DNA of 62,558 bases from an uncultured Lachnospiraceae bacterium (lineage in GTDB: Bacteria > Bacillota > Clostridia > Lachnospirales > Lachnospiraceae). Both the position numbers and the translations under genes were made by a program. The notes beneath the pieces are model-generated. The model was not told the origin of the DNA. It searched no databases and saw only the letters and a list, made by a program, of their open reading frames with translations. Position 1 is the first letter of the stretch, and every line of letters starts with the position of its first letter. Where the stretch lies: positions 1 to 62,558 of the forward strand of contig CABSCP010000028.1 in assembly GCA_902476265.1 (NCBI GenBank), in the 5' to 3' direction. This document shows, in pieces, positions 32,558 to 41,207 of this stretch.

Positions 32558-33910
32558 TTACAACAAAATGATATGCAATATCTTTCTTATACAGTAAGTA
32601 TAGGTTATTTCCGGCACATTTTCCATGGCCGTCACTGGAATAAACGCATAAAGCTCCCCGTTTACATAAAAGGACTCCCCGCCCACTTCCTGCCCTTTTG
32701 TGACAGGGGCTGTCAGCTTTTCGGGAAGCTTCCATTCCACCTCTACCCGGTCCGCTGCTGAAAGCAGAAGCTCTATCTTTTTTTCTTCACAATGCAGGGA
32801 AACCTGAGGCATCTGCCCGTTTTCCACTTCCACAGGCTCCAGCTTCCTGCCCTCATAAATGTCGCGTTTTTCGTAATTCTCAAGCCCGTATTCCATCAGT
32901 ATTTTTGCGTCATGCCATTTCCAGGTTTTGTGGTTCGGCCAGCCGCAGGCAAGGAGGGCCACCGCAAATTTTTTCCCGCTCCTTTCCAGTGCCCCCACGT
33001 AGCAGTACCCCGCTTTTCCCGTAAATCCGGTTTTCCCTGAAAGGGCCCCTTCCATCATCTGCAAAAAGGCGTTGTGATTATTACAGGAAATCACACGGCC
33101 GCCTTCCTGAAAATTTCCGCCGCTGTCTTCTTTATAATTGTGATAGGTGTAGGAAGGCGTCCGGGTCACCTCCAGAAAGCTTTCCCGGGCAGGGGAAGCG
33201 GTCACGCAATAACTCATGATCCTGGCCAGATCCTGAGCGGTTGTGGAGTGGGCTTTTTCCACCTTCTCCCCGTCTTTTTCTGTCCGAAGGGTGCCGTCCA
33301 GGCCGTTGGGCGTCACAAAGAAGGTGTTTTCGCAGCCGATCTGCACCGCTTTTTCGTTCATCTTTTCCGTGAATGCCAGCACAGCCTTTTTGCTTTCTTC
33401 TGCGGAATGATTTTCGCAGTCCAAAGAAAGACCGGCCCAACGGCTTCCATAGTGTTCCGCTATAATGACCGCCGCATCATTATGGGATTCCAGCATCAGG
33501 GAATGGAGCAGATCTCCGATTTTATAGTGTTCCCCCTTCTGTGCTCCCAGGTGAACCTTGGGCTGGCCCGCAGCATAGGAGGATACCGCCGCAAGATCAG
33601 AAGTATTGCCCTCCTCCAGGGCCAGAATACAGGTCATGATTTTCGTGGTGCTGGCCATGGGCAGAATATCCGTCCCGTTTTTCTGCAATAAAACACGCCC
33701 GTTGTCGGCATCCATCAGGACTGCCGACTGGGCGTATAATTGACTGGTTGTACTTGTTTTTTCTTCTTTTCTCTCATCTGCCGGCGCTGCGCCCGTCAGA
33801 AAGGATGTCAGCAGCACCGATACGGCCAGCCAGGCCAGACACGCTTTTTTCTTCTCACGCAGCATTTTCACGTACCGCCGCCTTTTCTCTCCGTTTTCTT
33901 TCCTATCCAT
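32558..33910 (-). CDS. D-alanyl-D-alanine carboxypeptidase (S11, DacF-like)
   Basis: A 450-residue penicillin-binding peptidase that trims the terminal D-Ala from wall peptides. It has a basic start, one hydrophobic segment at about residues 25-43 (signal or anchor), and the catalytic triad motifs STTK (S87-K90), SHN (142-144) and KTG in LSGKTGFTG. A C-terminal beta-domain follows. ATG at 33910 has GGAGG 5 nt upstream; an in-frame TTG at 33928 lacks one. It follows the BlaR-like gene by 66 nt on the same strand, so control by that pair is possible. The protein ends close to a short AT-rich region before the pump operon. Confidence 0.92.
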   Translation of the reverse strand: MDRKENGEKRRRYVKMLREKKKACLAWLAVSVLLTSFLTGAAPADERKEEKTSTTSQLYAQSAVLMDADNGRVLLQKNGTDILPMASTTKIMTCILALEEGNTSDLAAVSSYAAGQPKVHLGAQKGEHYKIGDLLHSLMLESHNDAAVIIAEHYGSRWAGLSLDCENHSAEESKKAVLAFTEKMNEKAVQIGCENTFFVTPNGLDGTLRTEKDGEKVEKAHSTTAQDLARIMSYCVTASPARESFLEVTRTPSYTYHNYKEDSGGNFQEGGRVISCNNHNAFLQMMEGALSGKTGFTGKAGYCYVGALERSGKKFAVALLACGWPNHKTWKWHDAKILMEYGLENYEKRDIYEGRKLEPVEVENGQMPQVSLHCEEKKIELLLSAADRVEVEWKLPEKLTAPVTKGQEVGGESFYVNGELYAFIPVTAMENVPEITYTYCIRKILHIILL

Positions 33911-33976
33911 AGAAGCCTCCGTCAGCAACCCAATACGGTTACTGTTATTATATGAAAGGGAAAACGGAATTCATGT

Positions 33977-35362
33977 CTAAAATTTCAGTTCCGATTTCTT
34001 CATATATCCGGTGAGGCCTGCGTAAGATATTTTCACCACATCGGTAAAATCTGCGCTGTCAAGGACTTTTGCCTTTTCTTCCTCCGGAATACAGAAAGCA
34101 AGGCTTTGCTCTGCGCAGTCTGAGGAAGAATAGACCCTGCCTCTATAACCTTTTACGCTGGCATATACGCCCTTTTCCAGGGCGCCATCCTCCAAAGCCA
34201 GCACCACGGGAACCCCGTCCTCATAGCCGGAAATGTTCTCGTCCGGAAGCCTTTTCTCATAATATTCCACGCTGAAGCTTTCGGAAAAAGCTGCTTCTAT
34301 CTCCCGTTTTACTTCCTCCCGGGTAATCCCGTCCGCCTGACGCCCTATCCCGGGGGCTGTGTGTTCTCCCCCATCGGATACCGGCGTAAAAACCATCCCG
34401 GAACTCAGCACCAATAGAAAGCAGACCGCAAAAATGCCGTATCCCAGCCTTTTTTGGGGCGGTCTCATGACGGAATAAATTCTCTTTTTCATCCCTTCTT
34501 TTCCTCCGTAAAATGAGGATGAAAAGGCAGTGCTGTATGCAGACTTTCCGGCCGCCAGAGCGACCACTGTCATGAGGTACTGTTCCCGCTGCCTTTCATC
34601 CATTTTCTCCGTTACCGCTTCGTCACAGGATAATTCCCCGTAAAAAGCAAAAACCCGGGCGAACAAATAAACCAGCAGATTGAACCAGTTCACTGCAACC
34701 GCCGCCATCATTGCCCACCGATACCACAGATCCTTTCGTTTGTAGTGCATCAGTTCATGATCCAAAACCGCTTCTAACTGCCGTGGAGGAACCGCCTGAT
34801 GCGGCAGTAAAATAACAGGACGGAAAATTCCCACAAGCATCGGCGTAAAGATGCAGGCACATTCCCTCACCGGAAGACGCGCCCGGATCCCCATCCTTTC
34901 TTTCCGCTCTGTGAAAACCGTCAAAATCTCCCGGTCTGAGATTGCATGGCTCCAGCGTTTCACCCTTCTCAAAAATGCCGCATATTTTAAGGTCTGATAC
35001 AGAACCATGCCCATACATCCGGCAGCCCATATCCCGAAAATCAGCCCTTCTGCCGAAAGCATGCCGTCCCCGAAAAAAGCGGTCCCTCTTTCCTTTTGTC
35101 CGCCGGCGCTTAACCATCCCGAAAAATCCCGGGAAAAGGCGGTTATATTGGCGAGCCCTTCGCCGATTTCTTTTTCTTCCCGGAGGGGAATGAGGATGAC
35201 AGGCCTGAAGGGAATCAGGAAGCCTGACAAAATCAGCTTCCCTATCATATAAAAGTCTCCGGGGGTATATTTCTTTGCCAGGACATATGCCGACCCGTAC
35301 AGTGCTGCCGTCAACGCCATTCCCCAGGTATTGCGCGCCAGCCATAGGAGCATATCCGTCAT
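33977..35362 (-). CDS. BlaR1/MecR1-like M56 zinc peptidase, membrane sensor
   Basis: A 461-residue membrane protein with N-terminal helices (about residues 5-60 and 105-130), a cytosolic zinc peptidase loop with HELMHYKRKD (HExxH) and ELSCDEAV (third ligand), another helix near 195-240 and one near 300-325. The exported C-terminus (about 330-461) is not a penicillin-binding domain; its end (residues about 400-461) resembles a bacterial SH3-like fold (KGYRGRVYSSS...GLTGYMKKSEL). In the family, the peptidase acts on the BlaI-type repressor after a signal outside the cell. It overlaps the repressor gene by 4 nt. The signal here is unlikely to be direct beta-lactam acylation. Confidence 0.85.
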   Translation of the reverse strand: MTDMLLWLARNTWGMALTAALYGSAYVLAKKYTPGDFYMIGKLILSGFLIPFRPVILIPLREEKEIGEGLANITAFSRDFSGWLSAGGQKERGTAFFGDGMLSAEGLIFGIWAAGCMGMVLYQTLKYAAFLRRVKRWSHAISDREILTVFTERKERMGIRARLPVRECACIFTPMLVGIFRPVILLPHQAVPPRQLEAVLDHELMHYKRKDLWYRWAMMAAVAVNWFNLLVYLFARVFAFYGELSCDEAVTEKMDERQREQYLMTVVALAAGKSAYSTAFSSSFYGGKEGMKKRIYSVMRPPQKRLGYGIFAVCFLLVLSSGMVFTPVSDGGEHTAPGIGRQADGITREEVKREIEAAFSESFSVEYYEKRLPDENISGYEDGVPVVLALEDGALEKGVYASVKGYRGRVYSSSDCAEQSLAFCIPEEEKAKVLDSADFTDVVKISYAGLTGYMKKSELKF

Positions 35363-35748
35363 CGATCTTTCCTCATTTTCTCAATCCATTCCAGCAGTTG
35401 TGCCATATCGTCATCGCTCATTTTTTCGTCCTGATACATGGTATTGATCAGCGCCAGGCGCGATCCCCGGCAGTATTTCTCCACAAAATTCCGGGTCTCA
35501 AACCGAAGATAATCGTCCTGTTTTATCAATGGCTCATAATACCGTTCCTTTCCCTCTTTTTCTGTTTTTAAAAAGCCGCGCCCTTCCAGACGCCCCAGCA
35601 GAGTATGTACGGTCTGAGGCTTCCAGACTTTTCCGCTTTCCTCATTCAATATTTCTGTGAGCATTCCGATCGTAACGGGAGAGGAAAATTTCCATACAAC
35701 CGACATGACTTCAAACTCCGCGTCCGGCAGTTTCTTCATTATACTCAA
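35359..35748 (-). CDS. BlaI/MecI/CopY-family repressor
   Basis: A 129-residue winged-helix repressor: LPDAEFEVMSVVWKFSSPVTIGML and WKPQTVHTLLGRLEGRGFL form the DNA-binding domain, followed by a dimerisation helix pair. The start is TTG at 35748, chosen because GGAGGCGG lies 4-7 nt upstream, whereas the first ATG (35739) is about 16 nt from it. It is released by cleavage through the partner M56 peptidase encoded next. A perfect palindrome gacaattgtc at 35767-35776, between the promoter and the start, is the likely autoregulatory operator. Confidence 0.92.
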   Translation of the reverse strand: MSIMKKLPDAEFEVMSVVWKFSSPVTIGMLTEILNEESGKVWKPQTVHTLLGRLEGRGFLKTEKEGKERYYEPLIKQDDYLRFETRNFVEKYCRGSRLALINTMYQDEKMSDDDMAQLLEWIEKMRKDR

Positions 35749-35766
35749 TTTACCGCCTCCATTATC

Positions 35767-35776
35767 GACAATTGTC
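35767..35776. promoter_or_regulatory. Candidate BlaI operator
   Basis: The perfect 10-bp palindrome gacaattgtc resembles the TACAnnTGTA core of BlaI/CopY operators and sits just past the expected transcription start. Confidence 0.6.
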
Positions 35777-35784
35777 TTATATTC

Positions 35785-35813
35785 ACTATACCTTTATTAT
35801 GGAACTGTGTCAA
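35785..35813 (-). promoter_or_regulatory. Promoter of the blaI-blaR-dac genes
   Basis: Minus strand TTGACA (35808-35813), 17-bp spacer, TATAGT (35785-35790). Confidence 0.82.
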
Positions 35814-35840
35814 GCATATCGTTCCATTTTTCAAATCGTT

Positions 35841-36410
35841 TTACACTTCCAGCTGCAACTGTGCTTCCTGTTCGGCCTGTTCCTTAAATTCCTCCACCTG
35901 GACCGCGGACAATTCCGGCAGCTCTTCCAGCGATCCTACGCCAAAAGCCCGCAAAAACTGTTCCGTAGTGCCAAACAAAAGCGGTCTGCCAGGCGCATCC
36001 AGACGGCCGATTTCAGCCACCAGTTCAAACTCCACCAGTCTGTTGATGGCGTGGTCACAGTTCACTCCTCTGATCCGTTCCACATCCAGCCTGGTGACGG
36101 GCTGTTTGTACGCAATGATGGAAAGGGTTTCCAAAAGCGTATCCGAGAGCGCATATTTGCGGGGCGCTTTGGCAATTTTGATGAGATATTCATATAGCTC
36201 CGGTCTGGTACACATCTGCCAGGAGTCCTCCAGGGCGATCAGGGTAACCCCTCTGCCTTCCTCTTCCCAGCGTTCCTTCATCACTTCCAGAATTTCGCGG
36301 GTCTTTTCCGGCGTTTCCTCTATGATGTCCGCAAGCCTCTTCACCTCTACGGATTCTCCCATGGTGAAAAGTATCGCCTCGATTGCCGCTTCCTGCTCTT
36401 TTCGTTCCAT
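35841..36410 (-). CDS. scpB: Segregation and condensation protein B
   Basis: A 189-residue ScpB with two winged-helix domains (about residues 1-80 and 90-170), including YALSDTLLETLSIIAYKQPVTR and ERIRGVNCDHAINRLVEFELV. It bridges with ScpA to the SMC heads in chromosome condensation. The start lies 2 nt after the scpA stop, so it is coupled. Acidic Glu/Gln-rich C-terminus. No clear terminator lies between it and the blaI promoter. Confidence 0.95.
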   Translation of the reverse strand: MERKEQEAAIEAILFTMGESVEVKRLADIIEETPEKTREILEVMKERWEEEGRGVTLIALEDSWQMCTRPELYEYLIKIAKAPRKYALSDTLLETLSIIAYKQPVTRLDVERIRGVNCDHAINRLVEFELVAEIGRLDAPGRPLLFGTTEQFLRAFGVGSLEELPELSAVQVEEFKEQAEQEAQLQLEV

Positions 36411-36412
36411 TT

Positions 36413-37159
36413 TTAAGCCTCCCTGGAGATCACCGTGATCTCATCGTTTATGGATTCCTGTTCCACTGTGACCTTCCCTGTCTTCATCAGTTCCAGCACC
36501 ACCAGAAAGGTCACAATCACTTCCATCCTGCTGTGCTGCTTTTCCAGAAGCTCCCGGAAAGAAAACCGCTTGTGTGAACGGATAAACTCCTCCACATAAA
36601 GAGATTTTTCTTCCACGCTTACCTCATCCTTCTCAATCTTTCCGAACCGGCTTCTGACAGGATCGACCTTTTCTTCCTGTCGTTTCATCACGCTGTTGAA
36701 AATCTCCTGGAGTTTCGCCAGCGTCATATCTCCGATCAGTTCTTCATAATCCACCGGAGGGCGGAAAGCCGCCACTTCCGGCGGCATGGTCATGGATTTA
36801 TAAAAATTTTTCGCCGCATCCACCTGCATGTCCTTCAGCTCAAAAGACATATATTTGTACATCTTGTACTCCAAAAGCTTCTGCACCAGCTCTGCCCTCG
36901 GATCCTCTTCTTCCCCTTCTTCATTCACTTCCCGGGGAAGGAGCATTTTACACTTGATATCCAAAAGGGTGGCGGCCATGACCAAAAATTCGCTCATCAC
37001 GTTCATATCTTCCGTTTCCATCTGACGGATGTAATCCAGATACTGTTCTGTGATCTCCACAATGGGAATGTCATAAATATCTATTTTGTTCTTTTCAATG
37101 AGATGCAAAAGCAGGTCCAACGGGCCTTCAAATGCCTCCAGCTTCACTTCCAGCGCCAT
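36413..37159 (-). CDS. scpA: Segregation and condensation protein A
   Basis: A 248-residue kleisin that links the two SMC head domains. The N-terminal SMC-neck helix region has FEGPLDLLLHLIEKNKIDIYDIPI, then MSEFLVMAATLLDIKCKMLLP. An acidic/linker centre and a C-terminal winged helix (IVTFLVVLELMKTGKVTVEQ) follow. It starts at 37159, 9 nt after the phosphoesterase gene, in one leftward operon with scpB. Confidence 0.95.
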   Translation of the reverse strand: MALEVKLEAFEGPLDLLLHLIEKNKIDIYDIPIVEITEQYLDYIRQMETEDMNVMSEFLVMAATLLDIKCKMLLPREVNEEGEEEDPRAELVQKLLEYKMYKYMSFELKDMQVDAAKNFYKSMTMPPEVAAFRPPVDYEELIGDMTLAKLQEIFNSVMKRQEEKVDPVRSRFGKIEKDEVSVEEKSLYVEEFIRSHKRFSFRELLEKQHSRMEVIVTFLVVLELMKTGKVTVEQESINDEITVISREA

Positions 37160-37168
37160 AAAAAACTC

Positions 37169-38026
37169 CTATTCTCCGCTGCACAAATCGATCACCACAA
37201 GTTCCGCCGGATTGAACAGGCGGATCGGTATAGTGTGGCTTCCCAGCCCCCGGCTGACGATCATCCGCTTTCCTTGCTTTTCAAACATTCCCCCGTCATA
37301 TTTGGGAAAAAGAGTAAAAGAAGTGGAAACCACGCCGCCCAGAAAAGGCAGACGCACCACGCCCCCATGAACATGGCCGGACAGGGCAAGCTGCGCTCCC
37401 CAATCCGCATATGCCTCAAAATAAGTCGGATGATGGGCCAGCAATATATTATAGCAGTCCTGCTGGGGCTTCCCGATCCATTTTTCCAGGTCCTTCCCTT
37501 TCAGGACAGGATGTCGGAACTTACGGTAGTACTCTTTGGGCAGATCCAGACCGTAAATCCGGATTCCCCGGGAAGGCAGGAAAATGCTCTCGTTTTCCAA
37601 AAGGCATACACTGCAGCCCTCCAGAACAGACCGGTATTCCTCCCCCATCGCACCGAATTTGTCCGTCTGATGATAAATCCGATATTCATGGTTTCCGTTG
37701 CCGTAGTAAAAAGGATACTTCCCGGAAAGGGCTCTCACGAGCCTTTCCGCCGGGAGCATGGACTCATCGGGCACGGAAGTCATCAGATCCCCGGCGCAGA
37801 CGATCATATCCGGAGCTGCTTCTTCAATGGCCGCAAGCAGCTTCCTGTTATCCTCTCCATACCGCTTATTGTGGAGGTCGGACAACAGCACCAGTCTCGT
37901 ATTCTTTTTTACCGCCGTATTACGGATTCGGTAATGCACCGTCACAAAACGGTTGCTGTCATATGCCGCAACGCCTGCCAGAAAGAGGCAGAGGACCGCA
38001 AACAATCCGCCCAAAATCATCCACAT
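37169..38026 (-). CDS. Membrane-anchored metallophosphoesterase (YkuE/YaeI-like)
   Basis: A 285-residue calcineurin-like phosphoesterase with an N-terminal membrane helix (about residues 2-20). Metal motifs in order: LLSDLHNKRYG (D, H), VCAGDLM (D), GNGNHEYR (N, H), LLAHHP (H) and LSGHVHGG (GHxH). YkuE/YaeI-type members act on lipid-linked or UDP-linked substrates; the substrate here is unknown. The start at 38026 has GGGAG 10 nt upstream; the in-frame region above it has no site. It is 65 nt downstream of the carboxypeptidase gene and heads scpA-scpB. Confidence 0.88.
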   Translation of the reverse strand: MWMILGGLFAVLCLFLAGVAAYDSNRFVTVHYRIRNTAVKKNTRLVLLSDLHNKRYGEDNRKLLAAIEEAAPDMIVCAGDLMTSVPDESMLPAERLVRALSGKYPFYYGNGNHEYRIYHQTDKFGAMGEEYRSVLEGCSVCLLENESIFLPSRGIRIYGLDLPKEYYRKFRHPVLKGKDLEKWIGKPQQDCYNILLAHHPTYFEAYADWGAQLALSGHVHGGVVRLPFLGGVVSTSFTLFPKYDGGMFEKQGKRMIVSRGLGSHTIPIRLFNPAELVVIDLCSGE

Positions 38027-38091
38027 ATATCCATTCTCCCATCCATATCCTGTTAATCGTCTGCTATTATACCATAGATGTAAAGGAAGAG

Positions 38092-39279
38092 TCAAAGCAG
38101 GAAAAACCCCATGGCTTTTTTCACATAATCCCGGTAGACCGCTTTTTCCACGCTGGCCGCATATAAAACAGGTACGCTGCCCACCACTTCCCCGTTCAGG
38201 CTGTATTCCGCCACTCCGGCCTTCTCTCCCGCCTTTATCGGCGCATCCACCTGTTCCGGTATCTGAAGATGCTTCTGGATCATCGCTACATCATTGCCGT
38301 CCACATCCAGATAGGAAAAGCCGGATTGATAAGCCAGAGGCACCGTTTCCGCCACGCCCCCCTTCACAGTCATATCCGGAATCTTATCCTTATTGTCGTC
38401 CCGGTACAGGGCGCTCACGCTGTATCCATAGTTTAACAACGCCGCCGCGTCGGAAAAGCGGGCTTTGGAATCCGGCGCCGTCATGACCACGGCGATCAGA
38501 TCCACGCCGTCTTTTCTTGCCGTTGCCGAAAGACAATATTTTGCTTTGCTGGTGGAACCCGTTTTTAATCCCGTGGCCCATTGATACTGTTTCAGCAGTT
38601 TATTGGTAGAGGAAAGGGTGAACTGGGTACTGCCCCTTGCCGTGGTGTGGGTGATATCCTCCATCCAGATCCCGGTATACCGGTACACATCAGGATGTTT
38701 TTGTACCAGTTCCCGGCTCATGATCGCCACATCCCGGGCAGAGGTATGGTGTTCGTCGGAATCGGTCAGCCCGCAGCAGTCCACAAAATGGGTATTGGTC
38801 ATGGACAGTTCCTGGGCTTTCTGATTCATTTTTGCCACAAATTCTTCCTCACTGCCCGCGATATGCTCCGCCATTGCCACAGCCGCGTCATTTCCGCTGG
38901 CCACCGCAATACACTTAATCAGCGTATCTACCGTCTGCAGTTCCCCGTTCTCCAAAAACACCTGAGAACCGCCCATGGACTGGGCATGTTCGCTGGTGAT
39001 CACTTCATCCGTCAGTTTGATTTCCCCCCTGTCCAGCGCCTCAAAGATCAGCAAAAGTGTCATGATCTTCGTGATACTGGCCGGCGGGCACACCCGGTCC
39101 GCGTCCTGTTCATAAATGACCTTTCCGGTGGATGCTTCCAATAAAATAGCAGAAGGGGCCGCTATGGTCACCGCCCCTTCTGCCGCATATGTCCGCTGCA
39201 CCGGCGCAATTACCAGCATAAGAATCATTACGGTTGACAGAAAACACGCAAGGGTGCGCTGTCTGCAAGACTTGTTCAT
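38092..39279 (-). CDS. D-alanyl-D-alanine carboxypeptidase (S11, DacA/PBP5-like)
   Basis: A 395-residue exported peptidase with signal peptide about residues 1-33 (cleavage after TYAA). Catalytic motifs: SITK (S68-K71), SGN near 133 and KTG in GLKTGSTSKAKY near 240, then a PBP5-type C-terminal beta-domain (about 290-380) ending in a short hydrophobic segment. It removes terminal D-Ala from peptidoglycan stem peptides and is of the PBP5/DacF type. ATG at 39279 has GGAG 9 nt upstream. It is the second D,D-carboxypeptidase in 6 kb. Confidence 0.94.
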   Translation of the reverse strand: MNKSCRQRTLACFLSTVMILMLVIAPVQRTYAAEGAVTIAAPSAILLEASTGKVIYEQDADRVCPPASITKIMTLLLIFEALDRGEIKLTDEVITSEHAQSMGGSQVFLENGELQTVDTLIKCIAVASGNDAAVAMAEHIAGSEEEFVAKMNQKAQELSMTNTHFVDCCGLTDSDEHHTSARDVAIMSRELVQKHPDVYRYTGIWMEDITHTTARGSTQFTLSSTNKLLKQYQWATGLKTGSTSKAKYCLSATARKDGVDLIAVVMTAPDSKARFSDAAALLNYGYSVSALYRDDNKDKIPDMTVKGGVAETVPLAYQSGFSYLDVDGNDVAMIQKHLQIPEQVDAPIKAGEKAGVAEYSLNGEVVGSVPVLYAASVEKAVYRDYVKKAMGFFLL

Positions 39280-39352
39280 AAAAATGCACTCCATCCCACG
39301 AATCCTATAATTATTCTTATGTGATAGTTACCGGATTATTCCTTTTTCCAAA

Positions 39353-39373
39353 AAGACGCCCTTAGACTGTCTT
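39353..39373 (-). terminator. Weak terminator of the GH25 gene
   Basis: On the minus strand aagac (39373-39369) and gtctt (39357-39353) flank an 11-nt loop and are followed by TTT. The stem is short. Confidence 0.4.
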
Positions 39374-39375
39374 CC

Positions 39376-40791
39376 TCACTGCGCCAGGGCCGCCGTCACC
39401 TCTGCCACAACCGCCGGATCCACCGTTTCCCCGGTAGAAGTATCCACCGTCACTCCCGTTTCGGGATCTGTCACCCAGGCCGTAGGATTGAGCACGGGAA
39501 CCGCCGCTGCGATGCCGTTTGCATCAAAGGTATACATCACGCCGTCCACCGTCAGGGTAGTGTTGACCGCCATACTGCCGTCCGCCTGGAAATAGCGCAT
39601 GCCGGAAGCATCCGTATACCAGCCGTACTGCATCGCGCCGTCCGCTCCGAACAGATAGGTCAGACCGCCCACAGGCGCCATGCCCGTCACCATAATTCCG
39701 CCGGGATTAAAATAGTATTTATTGCCGTTGACAGTCAGCAGTTCATTGGATGCCATGCTGCCGTCTTCCTTGAAGTAACGGATTCCCGCTGCCGGATCGG
39801 TATAAAAGCCGTGCTGCATTGCGCCGTCCGCCCCGAACAAATAGATCTTCCCGTCCAGAGGAATCATGCCCCGCTGCATCAGGCCGCTGGCAGCAAAATA
39901 ATATTTCTTTCCGCCGATTTCCACCAGGTCCGTGAGCATATGGCCGTCTTTGGTATCCATATAAAACATATTCACACCGTCGCCCAGCCATCCCTGTTTG
40001 TACATGGTGCCGTCCGCATTCATGAAATACCGTTTTCCGCCATCTTCCACGAATCCGAACTGCATCCGGTAGTTCTTATAGTAATAACGGCTGCCGCCCC
40101 GGTCCACAAAGCCGTTGGCTACGATCAGATTGGAATAATCCTTGAACTGATAGTTCAGGTCCACCCTGCCGTCGATTCCGGGCACGCTTCCGCTGCTGGT
40201 GAACTGCCAGAATGCGGGATTCGGATATTCGCATACGGAATTATACTGGGCGATCCATTTATCAAAAGGTGTAGCGGCAATCTTGCCCACCATCCAGTTT
40301 TTGCTGGAATACACCATGGGATAATACCCCGCACTCTGTACGGTAGTGCAGAATGCCACCGTCAGCGCCGCCAGCTGATCCGGCGTCATATTCTTATGTA
40401 CGGAATCCTCCAGGTCATAAACTACCGGAAAGCTGACGGTATAAGGCTCCAGCGCAGCAATCGCAAACTGCGCTTCCGTGATGGCGCCCTCCACGGTGGT
40501 TGCATAGGAATAGATATAAGCGCCCACTTTTAAACCCGCCGCATTCGCCCCTGCCATATTTGCGGCATAGTAGGGATCCAGACCGCTCTTTGCGCTGCCG
40601 ATTTTGATGAATGCGAAATCATAGCCCGCCTTTTTCACGGCGCTCCAGTTCACCGCCCCCTGATATTTTGCCACGTCAATGCCTTTGGCCAGGGGTGCCG
40701 CTGCTTCCGCCTTTACCGGAGCTGCCAGGAAAGACCCGACCGCCACAAATGCCGCCAGCAATAAACTTATTACCCTTTTTCTTACCTTCAT
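39376..40791 (-). CDS. GH25 lysozyme with cell-wall-binding repeats
   Basis: A 471-residue secreted muramidase. Signal peptide about residues 1-31 (AEAAA). GH25 barrel about 33-225 with KGIDVAKYQGAVNW (catalytic Asp) and VVYDLEDS (Asp/Glu). C-terminal residues about 230-440 contain roughly nine aromatic ~20-residue choline-binding-like repeats (GGKRYFMNADGTM, GKIYLFGADGAMQ, GNKYYFNPGG), followed by a Thr/Val-rich end. It cuts the MurNAc-GlcNAc bond and binds wall polymers. ATG at 40791 has GGGAGGA 5 nt upstream. Near-identical repeat units (FGADGAMQ twice) suggest recent duplication. Confidence 0.93.
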   Translation of the reverse strand: MKVRKRVISLLLAAFVAVGSFLAAPVKAEAAAPLAKGIDVAKYQGAVNWSAVKKAGYDFAFIKIGSAKSGLDPYYAANMAGANAAGLKVGAYIYSYATTVEGAITEAQFAIAALEPYTVSFPVVYDLEDSVHKNMTPDQLAALTVAFCTTVQSAGYYPMVYSSKNWMVGKIAATPFDKWIAQYNSVCEYPNPAFWQFTSSGSVPGIDGRVDLNYQFKDYSNLIVANGFVDRGGSRYYYKNYRMQFGFVEDGGKRYFMNADGTMYKQGWLGDGVNMFYMDTKDGHMLTDLVEIGGKKYYFAASGLMQRGMIPLDGKIYLFGADGAMQHGFYTDPAAGIRYFKEDGSMASNELLTVNGNKYYFNPGGIMVTGMAPVGGLTYLFGADGAMQYGWYTDASGMRYFQADGSMAVNTTLTVDGVMYTFDANGIAAAVPVLNPTAWVTDPETGVTVDTSTGETVDPAVVAEVTAALAQ

Positions 40792-40844
40792 AAATCCTCC
40801 CATGTACTTCTGTTCCATATTTTTCCAAAAATTTGCATAAAAGA

Positions 40845-40869
40845 AGTCCCTGGGGAAACCTCAGGGACT
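40845..40869 (-). terminator. Terminator of rpsU
   Basis: agtccctg (40845-40852) pairs with cagggact (40862-40869), followed on the minus strand by TTCTTTTA. Confidence 0.75.
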
Positions 40870-40876
40870 CATTCCA

Positions 40877-41053
40877 TTAGTTATATTTGCGTTTTCTGGC
40901 TGCTTCAGATTTTTTCTTACGCTTTACGCTGGGTTTCTCGTAGTGTTCTCTTTTGCGGATTTCCTGCTGGATACCTGCTTTAGCACAACTTCTCTTGAAA
41001 CGACGCAGAGCGCTATCTAAAGTCTCATTCTCTTTTACAATAATGTTAGACAT
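40877..41053 (-). CDS. rpsU: 30S ribosomal protein S21
   Basis: A 58-residue protein starting MSNIIVKENETLDSALRRFK and ending KKKSEAARKRKYN, the standard S21 of Firmicutes. It binds the platform of the small subunit near the anti-Shine-Dalgarno region. ATG at 41053 is preceded by GGGAGGTCAGGTG. It has a consensus promoter and its own hairpin terminator, so it is transcribed alone. In many Firmicutes it is near yqeY/dnaG; here its neighbours are alaS and a lysozyme gene. Confidence 0.97.
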   Translation of the reverse strand: MSNIIVKENETLDSALRRFKRSCAKAGIQQEIRKREHYEKPSVKRKKKSEAARKRKYN

Positions 41054-41141
41054 ATACTCACACCTGACCTCCCTTCAGTCCCGTCTCACGACTGATTGGG
41101 TTAATAATGCATCTTAGGCTTTTGCCATATGCACATGAACT

Positions 41142-41169
41142 ATTATAACAAAAATACAGGATTCGTCAA
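41142..41169 (-). promoter_or_regulatory. Promoter of rpsU
   Basis: Minus strand TTGACG (41164-41169), 16-bp spacer, TATAAT (41142-41147). Confidence 0.82.
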
Positions 41170-41207
41170 CAGTTTTTTTCAAAAAATTGGTTATCTGTCC
41201 TGTTTTT

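Noticed and set aside
39480..40100. Tandem repeat DNA in the lysozyme gene
   Set aside because: It encodes the ~20-residue cell-wall-binding repeats in frame and needs no separate repeat call.
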